64,000 nt of DNA from Parasponia andersonii (taxonomy: Eukaryota > Streptophyta > Magnoliopsida > Rosales > Cannabaceae): NCBI GenBank assembly GCA_002914805.1, contig JXTB01000175.1, positions 96,977-160,976 on the forward strand, written 5' to 3'. The translations under genes were made by a program, and so were the position numbers. Shown piece by piece: positions 47,266-58,179 of this stretch; the stretch's first letter is position 1; each line of letters opens with the position of its first letter. The notes below the pieces were generated by a model. The model had not been told where the DNA came from and did not search any database. It was given only the letters and a program-made list of their open reading frames with translations.

Positions 47266-48854
47266 CTGTGTAAAACAGAGTATTGTCTTGGGTTATTGAC
47301 TTGCTATATACAAATCATTATTCATTAAACCCCAACCCCCACCTCCCTCCCCCCCCCCCCTCAAGAAACAAAAAAAAAAAAGACACACCGAAGTGGTCTC
47401 GTTCTTTAAGATCAAGAGCGAGTATCCTAGTCAAGGCTTTAATTTTAGAGAGCCCAGCTTAGATAACATAATCAAGACTAGAGAAAGGGCTGAAATCTAG
47501 AAGACGTCTAAGTCAGCAATTAACAATTACCTGTTCCTAATATATATATAAATCAAAACAGTCCTGCTTCTTGCCACTCTGACAATCAGGAATACTAGGA
47601 TTCTTCGAACTTTCTATCTCATCTCATCATGGCTGCAATATCCATTAAACATTTTGCACTAATTTCATCTCATCATGGCTGCAATATCCATTAATCCCGT
47701 TACAATTATTTTCCTTGTGTTTCTGGCTGAAGCAAATCAGTTTCCAAATAAGAAAATGCTACATAATGTATTTAAGATGAATTCATTTAGATTTAGTGGA
47801 TCTTGAAAATGCTTTAAAACTGTATCCAAGGGATTCTAAAAGAACAGTTAAGGCATAATTCAAGCAAATTTACTTGTCGTCCTTTGATTGACTAAAACCT
47901 GCAGGATGTGCAAAAACATTAGTTTCAGATAACTCAAAAGCTTAAAACAATAAAACTGGGATTTCTGCCCCTACTCATTGCTATATTCTAGTAGCTAACA
48001 AACAGCTTAAACAAAACCGAAAACAAAACAAGAATCTTTGACTCCATTGGGAAAGCAACTAATGGATCCCAGCAACAAAAACAATCACATCTGTTTTGGG
48101 GTTGAAGAGAAAAGAAAGTTATCACCAGTGAACTGGGAAGCTGAAAAATGCAAGACACGGTTATGTGTTTGGGTTGTAACCATGAGTTTAGAAGGAGATT
48201 GATAGTATTGATTCATTAGAATTAATTGCTGAAATGCATTTGATAAGACTTTCCCTTTTCTTTTTTGTTTTTGAATATGTTTAGAAAATGTTTTCTTCTT
48301 TCATTGATGTATTTCTCGCGTTGGTTTTTGAAATGATAACATTTCTTCTAATTAAATGTGAACACAATAATGTGGCACGCAATAGTAGAGTTAGTTCTCT
48401 GTAAATATACAACTTCTTCAGCTTTGATCAGGTGTTCTAATGGATTTCAGTGTGTATGTGCAACAAGAAATATGGTCAGTTTTCTCTTTTTGTGATAACT
48501 AATATGGACAGTGGACTCGTGGCTTTCTTCTTTCATTGATGTATTTCTCGACGTTGGTTTTTGAAATGATAACATTTCTTCTAATTAAATGTGAACACAA
48601 GAATGTGGCACGTAGTAGAGTTAGTTCTCTGTAAATATACAACTTCTTCAGCTTTGATCTAGTGGTCCATTGGATTTCAGTGTGTATGTGCAACAAGAAA
48701 TATGGTCAATTTACTCTTTTTGTGATTACTAATATGGACAGTGGACTCGTAATAACTATGAAATTCTTTATGCAATGAATGTGTATTGTTTTGTTGATTT
48801 TAGCATAACCATGCTCTCTCTTCCCCTTTTGATTTGGTACTTTGATTTGAACAG
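46618..48854 (+). other. First transposase intron with simple repeats
   Basis: The 2.2-kb intron contains a (TG)n run at 47236-47274, a C-rich run at 47347-47360 and a near-50-bp duplication of CATCTCATCATGGCTGCAAT at about 47618 and 47668. No coding domain was seen in it. Confidence 0.55.
48291..48752 (+). repeat. Tandem duplication of about 230 bp in the intron
   Basis: TTCTTCTTTCATTGATGTAT starts at about 48293 and 48525. The copies run in parallel to CTAATATGGACAGTGGACTC at 48499 and 48731 with few differences. The duplication is recent relative to the surrounding decay. Confidence 0.85.
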
Positions 48855-50606
48855 GGTCCTAGGCCAGAGTTTGTAAACGACCAAAGGTCGGAATCTGAGG
48901 TGTTTGTATATTTTTATTTGTCGGAATTTGAGTATACTAACATTTTTATATTCATATAAGTGTAACCACTTGATCAGATTTTAAGCATAAATTTTAAGTA
49001 TCTGTTCCATACTTGCTTATGGAACGAAATCAAGTTTTCTTCTTTATTTACAAATTTAGTAAGTGGAAAATAATTGAACCACTTTGGTCAATGTGAGTAT
49101 AGAATCACCACAACTGTATTTGAGTTTTCTATACCTTAAATTTGTTCATTAAGTTGAGCAACATTTAACTCTTATCTTCTTATTTTTTATGGTTGGATGT
49201 GATATATGATCTATGATCTTCTTTTCTCTTGAGTGGTTTTCAAAATCTTCATCTTAACAAATGGAAATTTTATGTTGGATTATTAGGAAGAAATAGAAAA
49301 TTTGAGGAGGAGAGCTGCAGCTATTGCAGTCATATAGTAACCCATCAATTCAATAGAGTAGATCGGTCGATCTCAATTCAAAAAAATTATGAACGACATG
49401 CTCAGATGATGCAACTTACAACACTTAGTGAAGAAGATTGTCGTGATCAGCTACATATGGGAAGAGAAGCATTTAGTAGGCTAGTACAATTGCTTCGTGA
49501 AACTGGTCGGCTTAAGGACACATGGTACACTAATGTTGAAGAACAAGTTGCAAAATTTCTTTACTTGCTAGGCCAGAATGCTGAGGAACCGCAATGTGAA
49601 ATTTAAGTTCTTTCGTTCTAGTGGGACAGTTAGTCAATATTTTCACTAAGTTCTTAGGGCCATTTTATCATTGCATGATATATTCTTAAGGCAGTCCGAT
49701 GGAACGCAATGCCCTCCAGAAATTATGAACAATCCTATGTTTTGGCCATACTTTAAGGTACTATTCTTAATTTGTACATGTTGTATCTAATAAATCATAG
49801 TTATAAACTTATTTGTCTTGTTAAACTTTGTATGTTTTGCAGGGTTGTATTGATGCACTCGATGGATCACATTTTCGTGTCAAAGTACCGAATGATATAG
49901 TGCAAAGATATTGTGGTCATATAGATTTTCTAACGCAAAATGTTTTGGCTGCATTTTCTTTCAGACTTAAAATTTACATGTCTTACTTAGTTTGGAAGGA
50001 TCTGCCTCTGATTTAAGAGTCGTAAATAACGCATTGACAAAGGAGTTTAATAGATTAGTGGTTCTTCGAGGTAAATATGTTTAATGGTATTCAAATATTT
50101 TATATACCATTATGTTTCTTATATTATTAATAATCGTTCTTAACTTTTCATAAATTAGGTAAATATTACTTAGTTGATGCTGGATACCAATTAAAAGCTG
50201 GGTTTCTTACTCTATACAGAAGTACACGTTATTTGAAAGAGTACAGTATTTGTCGGCCTCAAAATGCTAGAGAGTTGTTTAATCTTCGACATGCTTCATT
50301 GCGGAATTCAATTGAAAGAGCATTTGGTGTTTTAAAAAAGAGGTTTCTAATACTAGACTATGGCACGAAGCCTTATCATCCAGTCATACACAATCTAATA
50401 TTGTGCCTTATCATCCAGTCATATACAATCTAATATTGTTCTTGCAGGGTGCATACTGCACAACTATTTCATGGGTGTTGATTACAATGAAATGAAAGAC
50501 TAATTGCAGAGGTTGATGATGAGTTCAATAATGTTTCAATATCAACACCAAGTGATGTAGACTTGCATAGTCAAACCCAAGAATCTAGAGCATCAAACCT
50601 TACTTA

Positions 50607-51310
50607 AGAGTGTAGAGAAGAAGAAATTTTGAGGGAATAGATAACGGCTCGTACGTGAACTGAATATGATTTAAATGATGAATGAATTGGTAGTTAAGAA
50701 CCTATCAAATTTTATTAATTGTTTTAATGAATTTTTGACTTTTTTAAAGTTACTTTTAGCGGAAAAAAAATTGAAGTATCATATTACCTGCTCGACGATA
50801 ATGTGATATATTTTGTAAAAATGACAAGTTGGAAAGAGAGAGAATGGAGAGAGAGTGGATGAGGGAAAAATATATAGGAGAGAAAATTACAAGAAAGATA
50901 CGATTGAAAATGAAAGAGAGAAAGATACGAGAGAGTCACTTATGAGTAAGATTAAATGAAAGAGAGAAAGATATGAGAGAGTCACTTATGAGTAAGATTA
51001 GACGAGAGAGAAAATTAGAAGAGAGAAAGATAAGAGAGAGTCAATTATGAGTAAGATTGGACGAGAGAGAAAATTAGAGGAGAGAAGTCAAAAGGAACAG
51101 AAAAAAAATAAAAACAAAAAAAAAAATTTCTTTAATTAGCAAACAAGAGAGAAAAAAAATTAAGTGGGAAAGTCATTTTTTTTCCTTCATATTTTCCTTG
51201 ACTTTCAAATATGAGAAAAAATTTACTTTTTTTTTCCTCCACACTTCATTTTCTTTTCCTTTTCCTTTTATTTTTTTTTTCCTTTTAAAATTTGGGTTCT
51301 AAACAGGGCC
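50607..51310. repeat. Element 3' region with GA-rich minisatellite
   Basis: Between 50913 and 51090, units of about 46-53 bp built from GAGAGAGTCACTTATGAGTA and GACGAGAGAGAAAATTAGA are repeated three to four times. The rest is A/G-rich then T/C-rich up to the possible terminal repeat at 51296-51312. Confidence 0.75.
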
Positions 51311-51312
51311 TA

Positions 51313-51666
51313 AATAATTTCATTTTCTCTTGCTTGAATTGAAATAAAAAATAAAAGAAATCTTTTTCAAAAAAGGTAAAAAATTTATTTGATGATATTT
51401 TCTAGTATATAAAATGTTGACACATTAATTAGTGAAATCATCTCTTATTTGGATCGAAACAAAAAAAAAAGAATTTTTTTTCAAAAAATGTAAGAATTTG
51501 ATTTGATGATATTTTTTAGTATATAAAATATTGTCACATTAATTAATAAAACTAAAATTGTCAAAATAAAATTTTATAAACTTTTAAGAAAAATATTTTC
51601 TTTTTTTTTTCTATAATTTTTTTATTATAATTTTTTTTCTCCCAAAATTCAGATTCTAAACGAAGC
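51313..51666 (+). repeat. Duplicated AT-rich segment near the element end
   Basis: TTTGATGATATTTTCTAGTA through AAAATGTTGACACATTAATTA at about 51388-51432 recurs at 51500-51545 (TTTGATGATATTTTTTAGTA). This is a tandem duplication with offset near 112 bp. Confidence 0.65.
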
Positions 51667-51773
51667 CTTAAAAAAAAAAAAAAAAAGACACTTACTTTTA
51701 TTTTCTGCATTTTTTTTTCTCACATTTTTTCCATCGCTCCAATTTTCTTTTCTCTAAAACAAACATAGCCTAA

Positions 51774-51959
51774 ATGACTCTTTTTAATGCTTTTGCTCAA
51801 AAGGACATCTCTAATATACTTCAAGGGTAGAAAAAGTCCAAAAGCCCCCCTCTGTCATCGTCAACATTTCTATTCCCTCCAAGAATAACCCTAAGGCACC
51901 TCTGTTCCCTACCAAAAAGCCTGACCCTTCATCTTAAGAAACCCTTTCATTCACATCTC
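51774..51959. other. Flank upstream of the gene fragments
   Basis: No motif recognised. It is more C-rich than its surroundings (for example TCCAAAAGCCCCCCTCTG at 51837-51854), as expected for a 5' flank or untranslated region. Confidence 0.4.
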
Positions 51960-52054
51960 TTTAGTCGCTGGAATTGGAGCCATTGCTTCCGTCGGAAATG
52001 GACCCACCGTGGTCTCGGCCAAGACTCCCGCGAGGCCCAGAAGGTCTGGAATCC
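51960..52054 (+). other. GC-rich fragment of unknown origin
   Basis: This 95-bp GC-rich stretch precedes the expansin text and is not expansin in any frame. It has no internal stop in the frame starting at 51974. It may be a third captured gene piece or the untranslated region of a chimeric transcript. Confidence 0.4.
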
Positions 52055-52182
52055 GCAGACGGGTATGGAAACATTTACAGCCAAGGGTATGGAGTGAACA
52101 CCGCGGCTCTAAGCACAGCTCTGTTCAACAATGGGTTGAGCTGCAGAGCTTGCTTCGAGATCAAGTGCGCGGAGGAGATGGT
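52055..52182 (+). pseudogene. Alpha-expansin gene fragment
   Basis: The translation [39 protein letters not shown] matches the start of the first (GH45-like) domain of alpha-expansins, cell-wall loosening proteins. The usual CGACFE appears as CRACFE. The signal peptide, the HATFYGG segment before it and everything after IKCA are missing, so only about 40 of roughly 250 residues are present. It reads in a frame different from the RFC1 exon that follows 70 bp downstream. Family recognition is confident; it cannot make an active expansin. Confidence 0.85.
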
Positions 52183-52253
52183 CATTGTTTTTTATATTTC
52201 TTTCTGTTTCTTTCCTAAGATGGTGATTGTATTTTTGGGGTTTGTTTCTTTAT

Positions 52254-53067
52254 ATGTATCAGTCACAGTCAGATATTAGGCAGTGGTTTACGAAGTCCCA
52301 CGAGAAGGGAAATGATAATGCGGCTGCCAAGCCTGCCAAATTCGCTCCACCGCCACTGAAGGCTGCTGAGAATTCTTATCAAGCTAAGTCGCAGCTTGAG
52401 AAGTCGGTGAGTTTGTTGTGGGTTTATCCATTTTTGTGATCATGAAGGTCTTTGCTGCATTACTTTTTGCTGTTTTTAAATTTCATTGCAGGGTTTTAGT
52501 TCTTGGGTTTTATATCCAGGCAGCAACTTGTTAAATGCTTCTACTTTGTTGTAGTTTCTAATAATTTGGAGGAAGTATTGTTGTTGTATATGCTCTGTTT
52601 TAAAAAACTCGTTTAGCCCTCAGTTTGGTTTCTTAGAACACTATTGAAATTAGAGGACAACGGGTGAATTTGCGTGCAGATTATTTGTTAAACCAAAGTG
52701 AAATTGGAATTTTCTTGGTTCCCAAACGAACTGTCAAATTTTTTATTTTTAGTACATTTTTCTTTTATCAAAAGCCAAACCAGGTATAAACCAAAGGAAT
52801 AATATTTAACTTGTTAAAGATTTGAATGGTTTTGTTAGTTCAGTTGAGTGGATGAGACACGCAATATTGAGTTTAGTACCCGAAAGCATAGATTTACATG
52901 GTCTAGTTGAACAGTTGCAAAAGGTTAATTTAATTTGTGAATTGTTGTTGTTTTAATTTGACTCTTTACTAAATTTAGATCCTGTTTTCTTCATTTCAGG
53001 AAATTCCTAAAGATGCTCCAGATTGTTTAGCTGGTTTAACTTTCGTAATTAGTGGTACACTTGATAG
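52254..53067 (+). pseudogene. RFC1: RFC1 (replication factor C large subunit) 5' fragment
   Basis: Exon 52254-52406 starts at ATG and encodes [16 protein letters not shown], the conserved N-terminus of plant RFC1 (51 codons), ending at a GT donor at 52407. Exon 53000-53067 follows an AG acceptor and encodes EIPKDAPDCLAGLTFVISG and then TLD with a split codon, the start of the BRCT domain. In other plants several exons (basic linker) separate these two, and the BRCT, AAA+ and C-terminal parts follow; none is found here. Introns are kept, so this is a genomic fragment, not a retrocopy. RFC1 normally loads the PCNA clamp; this remnant cannot. Confidence 0.85.
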
Positions 53068-53559
53068 GTAGATAGTGTGACCTTACTGTCCCTTCCACAA
53101 GCTTTTGCCCTTTTTCTTTTCTGGCAAAAATTTCTTCTGTGTGAACTACTATGGAGTTGAAGACTAGATTTTAACATTTTGGCTTATTTGATTTGATACA
53201 AAAGAAGTCCCAATAAAAATAAAAAAAAAAATCTGTTGATTATCATATATCTGTGTAAATGAATTAATACTCCTTGGTTTGTTTATATTTCCCATTAACC
53301 TTGATGAGAATTATTTGTCCAATAGCTATGAAATATGACTTGCAGTTCGTGACTTGCGGCAATATGCAAAGGATCAAACCCATGCATTCAATTTTTGAAA
53401 GAATCTCTTTCTATTTTCTCATTGCATCATCTAAACGTTGTTAGCTATTAACTTATTTTGGACTACTTTTAGTTTTCTCTTTCTTCTTCTTTTAAGTCAC
53501 AAATTAACCCAACCAAAGAAGAGAAACTACAAAATGTTGAAGATCTGTGAGTGAGTTAT
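53068..53559. other. DNA downstream of the RFC1 fragment
   Basis: I searched for the next BRCT exon (LEREEAEDLI-type text) and did not find it. AT-rich with no other feature. Confidence 0.55.
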
Positions 53560-54870
53560 ATGTAGTTGTCACAAATTTTGTGACTTATAGTTACAAATCA
53601 GATCTTATATATTTTAGAACTACAAATCAGATCTTATATATTTTAGAACTACGAGAAATCTATGGCTGGCATGGACACTAGTAATCTTTTTTTTTTTTTT
53701 TAAAGGAATACACGCTATGAATCTTGATGGTGTAATTTTTCATATTAAAAATAGATTTCCTTTAGTTTAGGGAATTGTTAGATATTGTTATAAACTATTA
53801 TGCTATTGAAAGTAGTCACAAAATATGTGGCTGTCACAACTTTTGTGACTCTAAGTCACAGATTTTGAATACTATTAGGGATTATGTGACCTAAAGTCAC
53901 ACATTGTTACTACTAATTTGAATGAGAAAAGATGATATTTGGAATTTTGTTAGTTTCTAAATTGTCTTTTAAAATTTAAGAACTTGAGGGCATTTGAGAA
54001 GGAGAGGATGGTGCTCCTACTTCTTGACAGGAGTGGGTGGGGTAAGATAAATTAAGATTAGCTTCATTTCCGAATTGTCAATAATTATGTGAATGTAGGT
54101 AATACAAATATACCTATTAATAAATATAATGGCATAGTTTTATTGTAAAATTAGTTTGTGTTAGAAATATATTATAAAGCTATTGTTATCCAATGTGAAA
54201 GCATAATTAGCATTTGTAAGATAAGCATATTGTTATCCGATGTGTTAAAAAAATGGGATAGACATAAATATTGTGACTGGATAGATACAAATATTGTGAT
54301 TAATAGTCACAAATCAGAGTTATAAGATATAAAATTATGACTATTCTGAATTGTGTGATTGTAAGTGTCACGTATATGACTACTACTAAAGAAAATGACA
54401 TGGATTTTTTTGAAATTTAGATTTGTGTTATATAAATATTACTAAGCAATTGTTGGTTAATAAGAATATTTATCTTCCTTTTGTAAGGTTAGCACAAATA
54501 CTGTGACTTGAACTTATAACTCAAGGTAAAATGTAAAGATTGTACTAATCACAATAACAGGATCTCACAACGTTTGTAATGATGTAAAACACATTGTGAC
54601 TTTGAGTCACAAAATTGTGATCATATGTAAAATTTGTAACTATTTGTAATGATGTAAAATATACTATGACTATGTATCATAAAATTACGACAAACAGTAA
54701 CAAAATTGTGAGTAATATAATAATTTAAAATATACTGAGAAAATATATCAAAAATGTTATGATCATTGTTCACAAAATTATGACACTACACATGTTTTGA
54801 AAACTCGCAATATTCATAACGATATAAAACAAACTGTGACCTTCAGTCATAAATTTGTGACTACTAGTAA
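53560..54870. repeat. Array of short TCACAAA/TTTGTGAC palindromic motifs
   Basis: GTCACAAATTTTGTGAC (53568-53584), TGTCACAACTTTTGTGAC (about 53834), GTGACCTAAAGTCACA (about 53887), TTGTGACTTTGAGTCACAAA (about 54595) and CTGTGACCTTCAGTCATAAA (about 54835) are examples. The motif recurs in both orientations for 1.3 kb. A 31-bp tandem duplication (AAATCAGATCTTATATATTT) is at about 53595-53655. The pattern resembles subterminal repeats of plant CACTA transposons, but I found no CACTA terminus or transposase. Confidence 0.7.
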
Positions 54871-55116
54871 CAAAGTATAAAATGGCAAAAGAATAGTTTC
54901 GAAATAAAGATTTTTTTTCTCTCCAAAAGAGACTTGTACTATAAAAGTCATTTTTAAAAAAAGGACTAAAAAATCCACTTGCTAAAAACAAAAAGAAAAA
55001 AATGGACTAACCGCGTCAATTTCCTAACCTTAAGTTTTGGGGTTTAATAGTGAGGGACGAGTTGGGCTCGGAGATCATCATCAGTGAGTTTAGTGGAAAA
55101 ATGACATGGATAGACC
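54871..55116. other. Intergenic DNA
   Basis: No gene or element recognised. The stretch contains a poly-A-rich patch at 54950-55005. Confidence 0.45.
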
Positions 55117-55998
55117 AAGGATGAAAATGTTGGTGACTACAAAAGCTTTAATTTATAGATATTATCGACGGAAATGTCAATACTGATGGATATTCCAAGA
55201 AAAACTAGAAACTTTAAAAACAATTCTAATTTTTTTAATAAAACTTTATAGAATACTAAAATAACTAATATTATTTAATTTGAACTAGATTAATAACAAA
55301 AATAACACATATTTGCTTGACTATAAAAGATTTTTTTTCCTTCTATATTGTATAATATATAATGATTTCATTATAATTGTACTAGAGAATCAACATTGCT
55401 ATACATTGCTTATAATTTTACAATATTCTAAATATTCTCTACTAAGGATATATAAAATAATATAAATTGCAACATACAAATTAAATGCCAAAGAAATCAA
55501 ACTTCAAAATATTTTTAATATGAGAATGAGTTAACAAGAGTTTTTAGCAGGCTAGAAAATATTAGGTAGGTTCAAAAGTTGTGAACTCTAAACAATACAT
55601 TTGTCAAAATACTATGCATCTTGAATAATTTTTTCTTTAGTTGTTAATGTGTCATATGTGTATTTTTTGATCACTTCTTATTGTCAACCCATAATTTGGA
55701 TTTTACTTCTTTGATAAGTTTAAATTAAACAATATAATAGCTTTTTATTTTTTGACAAAAGACAAGAAAATTAGCCATGGATTAAATGTTTTGCAAAAAG
55801 AAAAAAATTTTCGGTCACTTTCAATACTGCATGGATATTTCTATAATTACCCTAGGCATTCATGGATGTTCGCGGATGTTATGGATATTTGTAGCCATTA
55901 TAGATATTTTGCGAATACTTAGGGATGAAAATATTTCACACTCTATATCCACGTTGAGACTTTAAAATATAGATAATGTCGTGGATATTTTCATCCTT
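55117..55998. mobile_element. MITE with AAGGATGAAAAT termini
   Basis: The termini AAGGATGAAAAT (55117-55128) and ATTTTCATCCTT (55987-55998) are perfect 12-bp inverted repeats. Weaker inverted similarity continues inward (TATTATCGACGG against ATAATGTCGTGG). The right subterminal part has several ATGGATATT repeats. It is 882 bp with no coding capacity. The flanking 9-mers GGATAGACC and GAATAGGAC match only partly, so the superfamily is open (Mutator-like is possible). Confidence 0.65.
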
Positions 55999-56013
55999 GA
56001 ATAGGACTAACAT

Positions 56014-56223
56014 GGGCCATAATGACTTTTTCGTGCAATTTAAAGTGATATTTTCAGGTGTGTCAAGAATGTCTTGATCTATGATCAAGCAGTTCCTAAC
56101 TATTAAAAAACTATTATTCAGAATTTTTTCATAATCAAAAAGCTTTTGATCGTAGATCAAGACGTCTTTGACATTCCTAAAATTGCTATTTAAAAAAAAT
56201 ACATAAAGAAGTCATTTTGCCCC
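56014..56223. mobile_element. Foldback MITE of about 210 bp
   Basis: The left arm (GGGCCATAATGACTTTTTC, later AATGTCTTGATCTATGATCAA) is mirrored by the right arm (TTTTGATCGTAGATCAAGAC, later AAGTCATTTTGCCCC). The element would fold almost end to end. The 40-bp centre is AT-rich. Confidence 0.7.
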
Positions 56224-56716
56224 TGCCCATGTCTTTTTCTCCACTTTAGAGGGGAAAATCCACTTTAGAAGGGAAAATGGACTTGACTGGGTGACTAGTA
56301 GTGTGTTGGGGTAAAATGATATTTCTAAGAGTATTTTATAGAATAATTTTTTAAGACTATTATAATATTAATGACAGGTGGTCACCATACTAGTGACTAG
56401 TGGTCTCAATATTTGTAGACGAAGAGAATTCATAGACATGTCACTAATATTTACAATAAAAACAAATTCATATATTTATCGTTACAAATATATTGACTAG
56501 ATATCATTAATAGTGTGACGGTCCTAAAATATCAGTCTAAAAAATAGTGGTAGAGAAGTCATTTTGGCCCAAATTACTCTTAGTCAAATCCATTTTTCAT
56601 TGGTGGGTGGTATAAGTTTTACATTTTTTCCCTTTAAAACTGTGGCATTTCAAAGCACCCCACTTATCACCTTGGGATTTAGAAGGGATTAGGACAATTT
56701 AGGCTCAAATGATACC
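56224..56716. other. Intergenic DNA
   Basis: A direct repeat of CCACTTTAGA(G/A)GGGAAAAT is at about 56240 and 56260. GTCACTAATATT and GACTAGTGGTC-like motifs around 56380-56440 suggest another small decayed element. No gene. Confidence 0.45.
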
Positions 56717-56720
56717 TTAA

Positions 56721-57250
56721 GGTTTTGTTTGGTATGCATGATATGATAGAATAAGATTGGACTATTTTAAAATATTAGATTATGTTAGATAAGATAGAAA
56801 AAGATACAATTATAGTTCAATCCTATTTCATGTTTGGTATACTACTTTTTGTTAGGATAGAATTCGCATTTGTATTTATAGTTTTAACTAAATAACTAAT
56901 TTTGCGGTTTGATTATTTAGAAAAATACCACTTTTAAAAAAATATTTAGAAAATATCACTTTTAAAACTTATTTTGGAAAATATCATTTTTCATAAAATT
57001 ATTTGCAGAATACCACGTATAAAGAAATATTTTGATAATACCATTTTTGGTTTTACTACTTTTAAAATTTAATTTCGAAAGTACCATTTATTACTACTTC
57101 AAAAATACAATATCATTTTTAAAATTCCTAATTCCTCCCAATCCCATATTCTCAAGTGGATAAGATTATCCCTTTCTAAGAGTATTATTTTTGGAATAGA
57201 TTATTTTTATTCAATATAATTTCTTTCATATTCATGCACCAAACATAGGA
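56721..57250. mobile_element. MITE with GTTTGGTATGCAT-type termini
   Basis: The left end TGTTTGGTATGCATGATATG and the right end on the minus strand (TGTTTGGTGCATGAATATG) are inverted copies. TTAA flanks both sides (56717-56720 and 57251-57254), compatible with a PIF/Harbinger TWA target. Inside, 56905-57125 has the ATATCACTTTTAAAA repeats also seen at 8595-9435. Confidence 0.55.
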
Positions 57251-57890
57251 TTAATTTAATCCAATCTAATCATGTCCTTATCTTGCATTCCAAAGTTGAC
57301 ATAAATTTGCTTTTTCAGGATAGATATAACTAGAATAACTATACTGATAAAAGAATCAAGCACCTAAAAAAGTCATTTTTTTTCTCATTCAAAGTAGTCC
57401 CATATTCTTATCCATTCAAATAAATTTCCAATTTTTTCATCTTTTAATTAATGTTCGAATATATCAAGATGATTTTGAATACAAATTTATTTCAAAATGA
57501 ACTTAAATTTATATAGTACTATGAATTTCTGTGTAAAAAGAAAGTATTCTTTAATTACTCATATTTGTATATACATTTTTTTTATAATGGTATATACTCT
57601 ATTGCCATCTCTTTTACTCTCTTTCTATTCCTCATTTACTAGTACGTAGATGATAAAAATAGACTTATATAAAATGACATAAATGGATACAAGTAATATT
57701 AAATAATTAGAATATTCTTTCTTAAATATATTTGTTTTCTTCACATATGCCATAAGTAATCATAACTAATAAAAAAATTATCAAAAAAATTAAACAATCA
57801 AAATATTTCTAATTAAATTAATTTTTTATAATGGTGGATGGAAATATTGTAATTTCAAATCATATCAATCTCCATTAAGGACAAAGAAAG
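57251..57890. other. Intergenic DNA
   Basis: AT-rich. Nothing recognised on either strand. Confidence 0.5.
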
Positions 57891-57894
57891 AAAT

Positions 57895-58150
57895 TCAAGA
57901 ACTCTAATTTTCTCTCTAAATATCTCAAAAATCCTAAAATGAGTTAGGAATTTTAACTCTCTCTAATTCTTAAGAACCCTAAAAAAAAAATATAGAACTC
58001 TAATTCTCACTCTACTTCTCCAAAATCCTTAAATATTATTCAAAAAAGTCTAACTTTCTCTTTACTTTTCAAAAATATTAAAAAATGATTTAAGAACTCT
58101 AACTCCTTAAATCTCAAGAACCATAAAAGTTAATAAGGAAATCCAACTTC
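57895..58150 (+). repeat. Degenerate tandem repeat, unit about 50 bp
   Basis: Five diverged units of the form AAGAACTCTAATTTTCTCTC followed by CTCAAAAATCCTAAAA follow each other. No coding content. Confidence 0.6.
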
Positions 58151-58179
58151 TTAGAAGAAACAGAAAAATAAAATTAAAA

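Larger units (their letters stand above)
46390..50606 (+). pseudogene. PIF/Harbinger DDE transposase, five exons, broken
   Basis: Proposed exons are 46390-46617, 48855-48899, 49287-49757, 49843-50070 and 50159-50606, all with GT..AG introns. Exon 3 encodes NYERHAQMMQLTTLSEED, MGREAFSRLVQLLRETG and EEQVAKFLYLLGQNA, typical of plant Harbinger proteins. Exon 4 has ALDGSHFRVKVP (first catalytic D) and GSASDLRVVNNAL (second D). Exon 5 has RPQNARELFNLRHASLRN and IERAFGVLKKRF (the E). Breaks: a stop in exon 1 near 46450, frameshifts near 49340 and 49582 (one extra G), a stop near 49649, a frameshift near 49965, and a 34-bp duplication at 50383-50440. All three catalytic residues survive. The exon 1 assignment is inferred from frame and splice sites only. 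Confidence 0.8.
46046..51667 (+). mobile_element. Inner PIF/Harbinger element carrying a transposase gene
   Basis: GGCTTGTTTGGAACCTG at 46046 is mirrored at the right by minus-strand GGCTTCGTTTAGAATCTG ending at 51667. Flanks CTA and TTA are a possible decayed 3-bp duplication. A second right-end-like sequence (minus strand GGCCCTGTTTAGAACCC) is at about 51296-51312, so the true right border may be there instead. The element holds the DDE transposase gene. I saw no second, Myb-like frame. Confidence 0.6.
45673..51770. mobile_element. Outer PIF/Harbinger-type element (host of a nested one)
   Basis: The left end GGCTATGTTTGGCAAGAGAA and the right end (minus strand GGCTATGTTTGTTTTAGAGA) are inverted copies. 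TAA at 45670-45672 and TAA at 51771-51773 give the 3-bp target duplication usual for PIF/Harbinger. Only about 370 bp on the left and 100 bp on the right belong to this element if 46046-51667 is a nested insertion, so the outer element looks like a MITE. Confidence 0.7.
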
